DNA of 64,000 nt from Oscillospiraceae bacterium (GTDB lineage: Bacteria > Bacillota > Clostridia > Oscillospirales > SIG627). Within the stretch, counting starts at the first letter, position 1. Every line of letters starts with the position of its first letter. The translations under genes and the position numbers were made by a program. The stretch is taken from the NCBI GenBank assembly GCA_015063985.1, contig SVTC01000002.1:62001-126000 (forward strand). Reading direction: 5' to 3'. The notes beneath the pieces were generated by a model. The model was given only the letters and a program-made list of their open reading frames with translations, had not been told where the DNA came from and did no database searches. Shown here piece after piece: positions 39,829 to 48,186 of the stretch.

Positions 39829-42645
39829 ATGGCTGAAAAATATATAACCATAAACGGTGCAAGGGTGCATAATTTAAAGAACGTTGACTTGCAGATACCA
39901 AGGGATAAGCTTGTGGTATTTACGGGATTGTCGGGCTCGGGAAAAACCAGCCTTGCCTTTGATACCATATATGCGGAGGGCTACAGAAGATTTGTGGAGA
40001 GCCTTTCCAGCTATGCAAGAATGTTTCTCGGTCAGTTGGATAAGCCCGACGTGGATAAAATAGAGGGACTCAGTCCTTCTATTAGTATAGATCAGAAGAC
40101 CACCAGCCGAAATCCCAGATCTACCGTTGGAACGGTTACGGAGATACACGATTATCTGAGATTGATGTATGCGAGGATAGGAATACCACACTGTCCCGTA
40201 TGCTTCAAGCCAATAAAGGGCCAGAGCATTGACCAGATGGTGGATAGGGTGCTGGAGCTTGATGACGGGACAAGATTTATGATACTTGCGCCCGTTGTAA
40301 GGGAGAAGAAGGGCAGACACGAGAAGGTGATCGAAGCCACGGTAAAGAACGGCTTTTCCCGAATGAAGGTGGACGGCGAGATAATGGAGCTTGACGGCGA
40401 AATAGAGCTGGACAAGAATAAAAAGCATACTCTTGAGATAGTAGTTGACAGGCTTGTTAAAAAGGAAGGAATAAGATCGAGGCTTGCAAATTCATTGGAA
40501 ACGGCACTTGGAATGAGTGACGGAATAGTGACCTTGGAGCTTGTTGACAGAGAGGGTGAAGACAGATACTTTACCATGAGCAGGAATTTTGCCTGCGAGG
40601 AGCACGATTTTCAGCTTGGAGAGCTGAGTCCGAGAATGTTTTCCTTTAATAATCCTTACGGCGCCTGTAGCGCGTGCTCGGGCTTGGGAGTAAAGAGGGA
40701 AATATCACCGGAGAAGATAATACCCGATATGAGTCTTTCACTTGCGGAGGGCGCGGTAATTTGTAACGGCTTTAAGAGTATAGACGAAAAGAGCTGGACG
40801 GGAAAGGTCATAAATGCAGTGGGAGCAAGCTACGGCTTTGATATCCATAAGAAGCTTTGTGATTACTCTCCGGAGCAGATGGACGTGCTTTTATACGGCA
40901 ACGGAGTGAAGAGAAGACGTGGAGGACTGTTCAGACCAAAGCTCAGAGTGGGAGATTTTATGGGCATAGTCAGTATGATCCAGGAACGCTTTGAGATGGG
41001 AAATAATGAGTATTACGATCAGTTTCTTGAGGAGGTTCCCTGCCCGCAGTGTCAAGGAAAGAGATTAAAGGATGAGATACTTGCGGTAACCGTGGGTGGA
41101 AAGAGCATTGCCGATTTTTGCGATATGTCGGTAAAGGATGCATTGTCCTTTATAAAGGAGCTGAAGCTTAGTCCCAGGGAGAATATCATTGCCGCAGAGC
41201 TTATTAAGGAGATCAGATCAAGGCTTGAGTTTTTGCAGAGAGTGGGACTTGATTATCTTACCCTTTCCAGAGCAAGTGCGGGCTTAAGCGGCGGCGAGGC
41301 ACAGAGAATAAGGCTTGCAACGCAGATAGGCTCGGGACTTATGGGAGTGCTTTATATTCTGGATGAGCCAAGTATAGGCTTGCACCAGAGGGATAATTCC
41401 AAGCTTATAGATACTCTTAAGAGGCTCAGGGATAGCGGAAATACCGTTATCGTGGTGGAGCACGATGAAGAGACTATGGAAAGCAGCGACTTTATCGTGG
41501 ACGTTGGACCCGGAGCCGGAATAAACGGCGGAAGGATAGTTGTTGCGGGAACTCCCGATGAGGTAAAAAGCTGCGAGGAGTCGGTCACGGGCGACTTTTT
41601 AAGTGGCAGAAAAAAAATAGCAGTTCCCAAAATCAGAAAAGAACCCACGGGATATTTGAAGATATTCGGAGCAAGGGAGAATAATTTAAAGAATATTGAC
41701 GTGGATGTGCCCTTGGGATGCTTCGTAGCGGTTACGGGCGTGTCGGGAAGCGGAAAATCCAGCTTGATAAATAAGATACTTTTAAGCGAGCTGGCAAGAA
41801 AGCTGAACCGAGCCTTTACAACAAGGGGAGATTTTGACAGCATTGAGGGCATTGAGCAGCTTGATAAGGTGATTGCTATAGATCAAAGCCCTATAGGAAG
41901 AACACCCAGAAGCAATCCGGCTACTTATACGGGAATGTTTACCGATATAAGGCAGATATTTTCTAAGTGCCCTGAAGCGAAAATGAGGGGATTCGGTCAA
42001 GATAGATTTTCATTTAACGTTAAGGGCGGAAGATGTGAAGCCTGTCAAGGAGACGGAACCGTTAAGATCGAGATGAATTTCTTGTCCGACGTTTTTGTTA
42101 AATGCGACGTGTGCGGCGGAAAAAGATATAACCGCGAGACTCTTGAGGTAAAATACAAGGGCAAGACGATTTATGACGTTCTGGAAATGACTGTGGATGA
42201 AGCGTTGGCCTTCTTTGAGAATCATCCTTCGGTGGTGAGAAAATTAAGGACCTTGAAGGACGTTGGATTGGGATACATCAAGCTGGGACAGTCGTCTACC
42301 ACTCTTTCCGGAGGTGAGGCGCAGAGAGTAAAGCTTTCCTGCGAGCTTTCAAAGAGGAATACGGGAAAGACCTGCTATATACTTGATGAGCCTACAACGG
42401 GACTTCACTCTGCGGACGTGGAGATGCTTTTGAAGATATTAACAAAGTTTTCGGACGGCGGAAATTCGGTTATTGTTATTGAGCATAATCTTGACGTTAT
42501 AAAATGTGCAGACCAAATTATTGATATGGGTCCTGAAGGCGGAGACGGAGGAGGAACCGTTATATTCAGCGGTACTCCCGAGGAAGCGGTTAAATGCCGT
42601 GAGAGCTATACGGGCAGATATCTTGAAGCAAAGCTGAAGGGATAA
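39829..42645 (+). CDS. uvrA: excinuclease ABC subunit A
   Basis: GLSGSGKTSLAFDTIYAEGYRRFVESLSSYARMF; GLSGGEAQRIRLATQIGSGLMGVLYILDEPSIGLH; TTGLHSADV. Confidence 0.98.
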   Translation: MAEKYITINGARVHNLKNVDLQIPRDKLVVFTGLSGSGKTSLAFDTIYAEGYRRFVESLSSYARMFLGQLDKPDVDKIEGLSPSISIDQKTTSRNPRSTVGTVTEIHDYLRLMYARIGIPHCPVCFKPIKGQSIDQMVDRVLELDDGTRFMILAPVVREKKGRHEKVIEATVKNGFSRMKVDGEIMELDGEIELDKNKKHTLEIVVDRLVKKEGIRSRLANSLETALGMSDGIVTLELVDREGEDRYFTMSRNFACEEHDFQLGELSPRMFSFNNPYGACSACSGLGVKREISPEKIIPDMSLSLAEGAVICNGFKSIDEKSWTGKVINAVGASYGFDIHKKLCDYSPEQMDVLLYGNGVKRRRGGLFRPKLRVGDFMGIVSMIQERFEMGNNEYYDQFLEEVPCPQCQGKRLKDEILAVTVGGKSIADFCDMSVKDALSFIKELKLSPRENIIAAELIKEIRSRLEFLQRVGLDYLTLSRASAGLSGGEAQRIRLATQIGSGLMGVLYILDEPSIGLHQRDNSKLIDTLKRLRDSGNTVIVVEHDEETMESSDFIVDVGPGAGINGGRIVVAGTPDEVKSCEESVTGDFLSGRKKIAVPKIRKEPTGYLKIFGARENNLKNIDVDVPLGCFVAVTGVSGSGKSSLINKILLSELARKLNRAFTTRGDFDSIEGIEQLDKVIAIDQSPIGRTPRSNPATYTGMFTDIRQIFSKCPEAKMRGFGQDRFSFNVKGGRCEACQGDGTVKIEMNFLSDVFVKCDVCGGKRYNRETLEVKYKGKTIYDVLEMTVDEALAFFENHPSVVRKLRTLKDVGLGYIKLGQSSTTLSGGEAQRVKLSCELSKRNTGKTCYILDEPTTGLHSADVEMLLKILTKFSDGGNSVIVIEHNLDVIKCADQIIDMGPEGGDGGGTVIFSGTPEEAVKCRESYTGRYLEAKLKG

Positions 42646-42708
42646 AAAAAGGAATGGCATATAGCCCTTCCTTAATTTGTTATAATTTTAATCCGGCATA
42701 AAGTTAAG

Positions 42709-42934
42709 CATTGTGGTATGTGTTAGCACAGATTTGATCGACATTAAAAGTTTTTTGCTTACTTTTTTTCAAAAAAGTAAGTTGGCTCCACCTTTTTTCA
42801 AAAAGGTAAGTGTAAATAAGAGTAGAGTAGACCGTCGTGGTATGTGTTAGCATAGACTTGATCGACATTAAAAGTTTTTTGCTTACTTTTTTTCAAAAAA
42901 GTAAGTTGGCTCCACCTTTTTTCAAAAAGGTGGA
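42709..42934 (-). repeat. dispersed hairpin+tail repeat, units D1 (42834-42934) and D2 (42709-42808)
   Basis: Two near-identical copies in reverse orientation: CCACCTTTTTGAAAAAAGGTGGAGCCAACTTACTTTTTTGAAAAAAAGTAAGCAAAAAACTTTTAATGTCGATCAA[GA]TCT[AG]TGCTAACACATACCAC. Confidence 0.9.
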
Positions 42935-44734
42935 AGGGAGCCAGACGGACATCTCTCCAACGGAGCGGTTGGCAAAGGCGAAGTAGGGTATGAGAGTGAG
43001 GTCAATAGGCTTTGGCTCTGTGGGGGAGAAATCAAAGTAGAGCTCGGAAGCTTCAAAGTCAAGATCAAAGCCCTTTGCCTTAATGGTAAAGGCATTGAAT
43101 TGGTGAGAAAAATCACCTAAAGCGGGTGAATAGGGATCTATAGCGATGCAGTCCAGAGAGTAGGGGTTGTCGTGCTGCTCGAGACAGTAGATCATGGGGC
43201 CGTAGCTAACGGCTACCTTTGAGCAGTTGGATCTTACCTTGGGGTTGGAGGAAATGACTCTGACTCTCATTTGAAAGTCAAGATCTATAACGTCGCCGTT
43301 TTTAACGGGGATATATAGATAACCGTCGGAGGATTTTTCATTGGCATAGGCATTGCTCCAGGAGGGAACGCGGATGGCAAGAGTATCGTCCGCTCCGGAA
43401 TAGGAAATGGAAATTATGCCGTTTTTTGGGTATTCGGTGCTTTGCTTTATTGATACTTCCGTACCGTTTCGTGAAAAGCTTGATACGGAAGATGAGAATT
43501 GGTTAACGTAGATAGCTTTGTCGTTAAAGGAGTAGAAGTAGTTACCAAGGCTTGCGAAGAAGCGGTTAACGTTGGGCGGACAGCAGCTGCAGGAAAAGAC
43601 CTTGACTCTTTGGGGAATGGGGTAGTGCATATTGCCGAGAGAATTGAGCTCGGGGCGGAGCTCCAGAGGGTTTTCATAGAAGAAGTGGTCACCGATTAAG
43701 TCAACTCCCGAGAGAACGCCGTTGTAGAGGAGCCTTTCGATAACGTCGGCATATAATGAATTTGTGAATAGCCTTTGGAGTCTGTGGGCGAAAAAAGCCA
43801 AAGCTATGCCTGCACAGGTTTCGGCATAAGCGTTGAGATTGGGAAGATAGTAGGGATGAGCGAAGGATTCACCTCTGGAATTGGATCCAACACCGCCGGT
43901 TATGAACATCTTGTTTGCGACAATGTCGTCAAAGACCGTTTTTACCTGCTTGCGAAGGGCTTGGTCGTTGGTTTCAAGGGCGAGGTCGGCAATTGCGGAG
44001 AACATATACAACGCTCTTACGCTGTGACCCTCGGCGACTGTTTGTTCGGTTGCTTTTTTGTGGCTTTGAAAGTTTACGGGATTTACCTTGGGAATAAAAT
44101 CATTTTCGCTGCAGCCTCTGTTGAAAATGAAAAACTTTGCCATTTCAAGATAATCGGGATCATTGGTGTAGCGATATAGCTTTATAAGAGCGAGCTCGAT
44201 CTCCTGGTGACCGGGAGTGGTGAAGGCAGAGCTTTTTTCTTCCATAAAGATCTTTTTGACAAGAGAGGTGTATTTTTTCACACAGTTGAGCATTTTGCTT
44301 TTGCCGGTGGCATCGTCATAGGCAATAGCGGCTTCGATGAGGTGACCGAGACAGTACAGCTCGTGATTGTTTCTGTTGGTGAAGCGCTTGTCCTTTTCCA
44401 AGGTGAGATAGTAGCAGTTGTAGTAGCCGTCTTCAGCCATACTGTTTGCCATATCATCGATTATCAGATCTGCTTTTTCTTCAAGCTCGGGTACTGTTTC
44501 GCCGTTTTTAATAAGATATGCAACACTTTCTATCCATTTGGCAACGTCTGAATCCCAAAATACGTGGGGACGAATGCCGTTTTCCCCGTCGTATTCGCAC
44601 TTGAAGGCATCGATTCTGCCCGTTTCCTTAAACCGTGCATATACTGCGGGAATGCTTACGTTTTTGTTGCGATCGTATACCTGCTTTAAAAAGCCATCGG
44701 TAAGCTTTACGTTGGAAAAATTAATAATACCCAT
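42893..44734 (-). CDS. GH127-like (DUF1680) glycoside hydrolase, beta-L-arabinofuranosidase-like
   Basis: VKLTDGFL..NKNVSIPAVYARFKETGRIDAF, FWDSDVAKWIESVAY, HSVRALYMFSAIADLA, TGGVGSNSRGESF, ETCAGIA, CSCCPPNVNRFFASLGNY. Start MGIINFSNV at 44734. Confidence 0.88.
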   Translation of the reverse strand: MGIINFSNVKLTDGFLKQVYDRNKNVSIPAVYARFKETGRIDAFKCEYDGENGIRPHVFWDSDVAKWIESVAYLIKNGETVPELEEKADLIIDDMANSMAEDGYYNCYYLTLEKDKRFTNRNNHELYCLGHLIEAAIAYDDATGKSKMLNCVKKYTSLVKKIFMEEKSSAFTTPGHQEIELALIKLYRYTNDPDYLEMAKFFIFNRGCSENDFIPKVNPVNFQSHKKATEQTVAEGHSVRALYMFSAIADLALETNDQALRKQVKTVFDDIVANKMFITGGVGSNSRGESFAHPYYLPNLNAYAETCAGIALAFFAHRLQRLFTNSLYADVIERLLYNGVLSGVDLIGDHFFYENPLELRPELNSLGNMHYPIPQRVKVFSCSCCPPNVNRFFASLGNYFYSFNDKAIYVNQFSSSVSSFSRNGTEVSIKQSTEYPKNGIISISYSGADDTLAIRVPSWSNAYANEKSSDGYLYIPVKNGDVIDLDFQMRVRVISSNPKVRSNCSKVAVSYGPMIYCLEQHDNPYSLDCIAIDPYSPALGDFSHQFNAFTIKAKGFDLDFEASELYFDFSPTEPKPIDLTLIPYFAFANRSVGEMSVWLPSTFLKKGGANLLF

Positions 44735-44813
44735 TTTTTTCTCCGTTATTAATAGAGTTGACGGAAGATACCGTTGGGTATACGATAACATAATAATAGT
44801 CTTTTGTCAAGTG

Positions 44814-44841
44814 TTGACTTTTTTATTGTCAGCGGTAAAAT
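44814..44841 (+). promoter_or_regulatory. sigma-A-type promoter for DMT transporter
   Basis: TTGACT-16 bp-TAAAAT. Confidence 0.45.
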
Positions 44842-44865
44842 AACTTTGTTTTTTCTGAGGTGTTT

Positions 44866-45750
44866 ATGAATAGATTAAAAGCTAACGTAATGCTGCTTCT
44901 TGCGGCATTTATATGGGGTACGGCTTTCGTTGCCCAGAGCGTGGGAATGGATAGCATTGGCCCGGTTTCCTTTAACTGTGTGAGAATGTTTATAGGAAGC
45001 CTTACCTTGATCCCGGTAATTTACTTCCGCAGATTTATGGAAAAAAGAAAAAGCGGGAAAGTAGAGAAAATTGATCTTAAAAAGCATATTATAGGCGGCG
45101 CGGCTTGCGGTGCGTTTCTTTTTCTTGCATCGGTGTCTCAGCAGATGGGCCTTGTTTTCACTACACCTGCAAAAAGCGGATTTATAACTGCTCTTTACGT
45201 TGTTCTTGTTCCTATAGTGGGTTTGTTTTTTAAGAAAAAGGTTCGTTGGAATATGTGGGTAGCGGTAGTGCTTGCCGCCGCGGGACTGTATTTTCTTTGT
45301 ATTCAAGGAAGCTTTGTTCTGCAGCTTGGCGATCTTCTTACTCTTATCTGCGCCTTTATGTATACGTTCCACGTTCTTACGGTGGATCATTTTTCCCCTG
45401 AGACTGATCCTGTTATACTGAGCTGTCTGCAGTTTTTCTTTTGCTCGCTGTTTTCCTTTTGTCTTATGTTCTTTATTGAGGAGCCCTCGGTATTGCAGAT
45501 ATACAATGCGGCTATACCGATTCTTTATACCGGCGTTCTTTCCAGCGGAGTTGCTTTTACCTTTCAGGTATGTGCACAAAAGCACACTTCGCCCACTGTC
45601 GCTTCCCTTCTGATGTGTCTGGAATCCGTTTTTGCGGTGCTGGCGGGTATGGTTATTCTTTCTCAAATACCCTCTCCTGCGGAGGCCTTCGGGTGCGTTC
45701 TGATGTTTGTGGCAATAGTTTTGGGGCAGATATTCCCCGAAAAGGAATAA
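44866..45750 (+). CDS. DMT superfamily (EamA) transporter
   Basis: ~10 hydrophobic segments; ANVMLLLAAFIWGTAFVAQSVGMDSIGPVSF; VCAQKHTSPTVASLLMCLESVFAVLAG. Confidence 0.9.
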   Translation: MNRLKANVMLLLAAFIWGTAFVAQSVGMDSIGPVSFNCVRMFIGSLTLIPVIYFRRFMEKRKSGKVEKIDLKKHIIGGAACGAFLFLASVSQQMGLVFTTPAKSGFITALYVVLVPIVGLFFKKKVRWNMWVAVVLAAAGLYFLCIQGSFVLQLGDLLTLICAFMYTFHVLTVDHFSPETDPVILSCLQFFFCSLFSFCLMFFIEEPSVLQIYNAAIPILYTGVLSSGVAFTFQVCAQKHTSPTVASLLMCLESVFAVLAGMVILSQIPSPAEAFGCVLMFVAIVLGQIFPEKE

Positions 45751-45793
45751 AAAATAAAAGGAAGGGCTTGCGGTACCTACCGTAAGGCAGGAA

Positions 45794-45826
45794 AACGCAT
45801 CATCTATATTGGTGATGCGTTTTTGC
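45794..45826 (+). terminator. intrinsic terminator
   Basis: ACGCATCA TCTATATTGG TGATGCGTTTTTG. Confidence 0.7.
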
Positions 45827-45865
45827 TTTTCAACCTACAGTTGAAAAATCTCGTTTATGCAGTTA

Positions 45866-45894
45866 TTGTCAAAAAAAGATTGCCGTGATATAAT
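45866..45894 (+). promoter_or_regulatory. sigma-A-type promoter for HTH regulator
   Basis: TTGTCA-17 bp-TATAAT. Confidence 0.55.
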
Positions 45895-45938
45895 AAAAGC
45901 ACAGGACAGGCGCCGTCTTGAAATTCGGAGGTAAATTT

Positions 45939-46730
45939 ATGAATATTGGAAACAAAATTAAAGAATTGAGAAAGCAACGCGGCATTACTCAAGAACAACT
46001 TGCAGATAGCATAGGTGTTTCCTTTCAAGCGGTTAGCAAATGGGAGAATAATATAGCTTTGCCTGATATCACGCTTGCTCCTGCTTTGGCAAGTTATTTC
46101 GGTGTATCTATGGACGTTCTTTTCGATTTCAATTTGCAGGAAATTGAAGATAAAGCATTTGCTATCGCAAAAGAAAGCTGGAAATATCGTAGCTCCGATT
46201 GGGAAAAAGCACGAAACATTATTGATGAAGGGCTGAAGACATATCCTGATAACGTTATTCTTTTGATTAACAGACTTTATGTTATGAACAGCGAGGAAAC
46301 TCCCGACGAGGTTATCACTATCGCGTTGAAAATTATTGATCTTTCCAAAGACGAAGCGATAAAATATGATGCCTGTCAATTCTTGGCGTATGCGTACAAA
46401 GCAAAAGGAGATTATGAAAGTGCGCGAAAAGCAATCGATATCATTCCCGATATTCGTTTCTCGAATCAGAGATTGAAAGCGTCCATTTTGGAAGGAAAAG
46501 AGAAATGGGATGCGGCATGTCAAGAATTTAATGAATCTTTATATGCATTTATGTTTATCACTTATAGCATGGCAGAATGTTGCAATGAAAGAGGCGAATA
46601 TAAAGAAGCTTTGGAATATTATGAGAAAGCTTTACGTGTACTTGACATCTATAAAGTGAAAGAAAGCTGGTATGGTTTTCGTGAAGGGTTTAATGAAGAA
46701 ATTGCAAAGATAAAAGAAAAAGCGAAATAA
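45939..46730 (+). CDS. XRE-family HTH regulator with TPR-like C-terminal region
   Basis: IGNKIKELRKQRGITQEQLADSIGVSFQAVSKWENNIALPDITLAPALASYFGVSMDVLF; C-terminal helical repeats GEYKEALEYYEKALRV. Confidence 0.9.
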   Translation: MNIGNKIKELRKQRGITQEQLADSIGVSFQAVSKWENNIALPDITLAPALASYFGVSMDVLFDFNLQEIEDKAFAIAKESWKYRSSDWEKARNIIDEGLKTYPDNVILLINRLYVMNSEETPDEVITIALKIIDLSKDEAIKYDACQFLAYAYKAKGDYESARKAIDIIPDIRFSNQRLKASILEGKEKWDAACQEFNESLYAFMFITYSMAECCNERGEYKEALEYYEKALRVLDIYKVKESWYGFREGFNEEIAKIKEKAK

Positions 46731-46742
46731 GATATTGCATTT

Positions 46743-46990
46743 GTGTCCGCAAAAGCAGTGCTTGTCAGGAAAAACAGACAGACTTTCAGAGCGCACAAAC
46801 AAAAGGCTCCCTCCGGGAGGGAGCTCCCGACGAAGTCGGGTGAGGGAGAGCGCGTTACAATAAAAATTGTGCTTATTTGACAGTCACGCGGGCTCCTTCC
46901 GTCACGCTACGCAGCGAACCCCCAAAGCTCATTTCATTCGCTTCGGGGAACCCCTGCCGCGTGCCACCTTCCTCCCGGAGGAAGGCTATT
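46743..46990 (+). repeat. GC-rich palindromic intergenic repeat, copy 1
   Basis: GCAGTGCTTGTCAGGAAAA..AAAGGCTCCCTCCGGGAGGGAGCTCCCGACGAAGTCGGGTGAGGGAGAGCGCGTTACAATA...CGTCACGCTACGCAGCGAACCCCCAAAGCTCATTTCATTCGCTTCGGGGAACCCCTGCCG; matches 54543-54855. Confidence 0.9.
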
Positions 46991-47051
46991 TTGCCGCCTG
47001 GCAGTATACCTAAGAGGTGTAACACACTATACCTTGCGTGGCAGGCATGTG

Positions 47052-47096
47052 AAAAGGAGTACGAACAAATCGTCCGTACTCCTTTTGTTATTTTTT
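47052..47096. terminator. hairpin plus U-tract, terminator-like
   Basis: AAAAGGAGTACG AACAAATCGTC CGTACTCCTTTT GTTATTTTTT. Confidence 0.6.
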
Positions 47097-47116
47097 CGGA
47101 AGGTGTTGCCCCCTGC

Positions 47117-47280
47117 GTGTCATCTTGAGCGGAGTCCGCCCGAGATTCCACCTTCGCTTTGCTCGGTGCTGCTTCGCAGTTCGACTACGCTACGCTTCGC
47201 TCAGAATGACACGGCGGACGCAGTCGAAACCCGAAGGGCGAACGGCAATGCCGTTCGGATCTCGCAGGGAGATTAAAACC
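47117..47280. repeat. GC-rich dispersed palindromic repeat with GTGTCAT-YTGAGCG ends
   Basis: GTGTCATCTTGAGCG ... CGCTCAGAATGACAC inverted ends, followed by CGAACGGCAATGCCGTTCG palindrome. Confidence 0.65.
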
Positions 47281-47322
47281 TGCTTTATGGAAGGCACCCC
47301 TTGTCCCTTCCTTTTTTACGGT

Positions 47323-48186
47323 TTATTTTACCATAAGTGCGGAATATATCTCGCTTTTCGGAAGCTTGCGATCCTTGGCGACTGCTTTTACAGCATCCAT
47401 TTTGGAAAGTCCCTGATCCAGATAGATCTGCAGGTGCTCGTCTAAGCTGATAGAGGAATAATCGTCCTTCAGTTCATCTAAAGCTGCTCCCTCAACGACC
47501 AGAACGAACTCTCCCTTGGGCTCTCTTTGGGAAAAGAGCTCTGCGGCTTCCTTTAATGAAAGGCGGATAACCTCCTCGTTGAGCTTTGTCAGCTCTCGGC
47601 AAAGTGATATTTTTCTGTCCTCGCCGAAGCTTTGCAGTAAGGAGTCAAGGGTCTTTCGCAGCCTGTGGGGCGCCTCGTAAAAGATCATTGTGCGATCCTC
47701 TGTCTTTAAAGCGTCCAAACGTTTTTTGCGCCCGGAATTATCCGTAGGCAGAAAGCCTTCAAAGCAGAATCTTGCAGTGGCAAGAGCGGACAGACTTAAG
47801 GCACACACTGCGGCGCAGGCGCCGGGAACGGCAACGACATCTATTCCCTCCATGGCGCACTTTTTAACAACGTCCTCACCGGGATCACTGATGGCGGGGG
47901 TGCCTGCATCGGTGACCAAGGCAACGCTACGCATTACTTTAAGCTCGTTTATGATCTTTTCTCCTGCCATCTTGCAGTTATGCTCGTGATAACTGATAAG
48001 AGGCTTTTTTATTTCGAAGCGATTTAATAGCTTTAAGGTTACTCGGGTATCCTCCGCGGCGATAAGATCTACGTTGGATAAAAGGCTTATCGCTCTTTGG
48101 CTGAGGTCTCCGAGATTGCCGATGGGGGTGGCGACCAGATACAGTACGCCACCCTTGGGCTCATTTGTCAGAACTGTGCTTCCCAT
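47323..48186 (-). CDS. rsmI: 16S rRNA (cytidine(1402)-2'-O)-methyltransferase
   Basis: LYLVATPIGNLGDLSQRAISLL, DLIAAEDTRVTLKLLN, YHEHN, VTDAGTPAISDPGEDVV, FYEAPHRL. Confidence 0.97.
   Translation of the reverse strand: MGSTVLTNEPKGGVLYLVATPIGNLGDLSQRAISLLSNVDLIAAEDTRVTLKLLNRFEIKKPLISYHEHNCKMAGEKIINELKVMRSVALVTDAGTPAISDPGEDVVKKCAMEGIDVVAVPGACAAVCALSLSALATARFCFEGFLPTDNSGRKKRLDALKTEDRTMIFYEAPHRLRKTLDSLLQSFGEDRKISLCRELTKLNEEVIRLSLKEAAELFSQREPKGEFVLVVEGAALDELKDDYSSISLDEHLQIYLDQGLSKMDAVKAVAKDRKLPKSEIYSALMVK

Noticed and set aside
38827-39870. 347-aa minus-strand ORF antisense to tsaD
   Set aside because: Shadow of tsaD; Cys/His/Tyr/Arg-rich composition typical of antisense frames.
44875-45666. 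263-aa minus-strand ORF antisense to the DMT transporter
   Set aside because: Lys/Arg/His-rich antisense translation of hydrophobic codons, not a real protein.
46873-47445. ORFs in the 46.9-47.4 kb intergenic block (92, 83, 80, 106 aa)
   Set aside because: They run through GC-rich palindromic repeats on both strands with low-complexity Ser/Pro/Arg composition; typical spurious ORFs.
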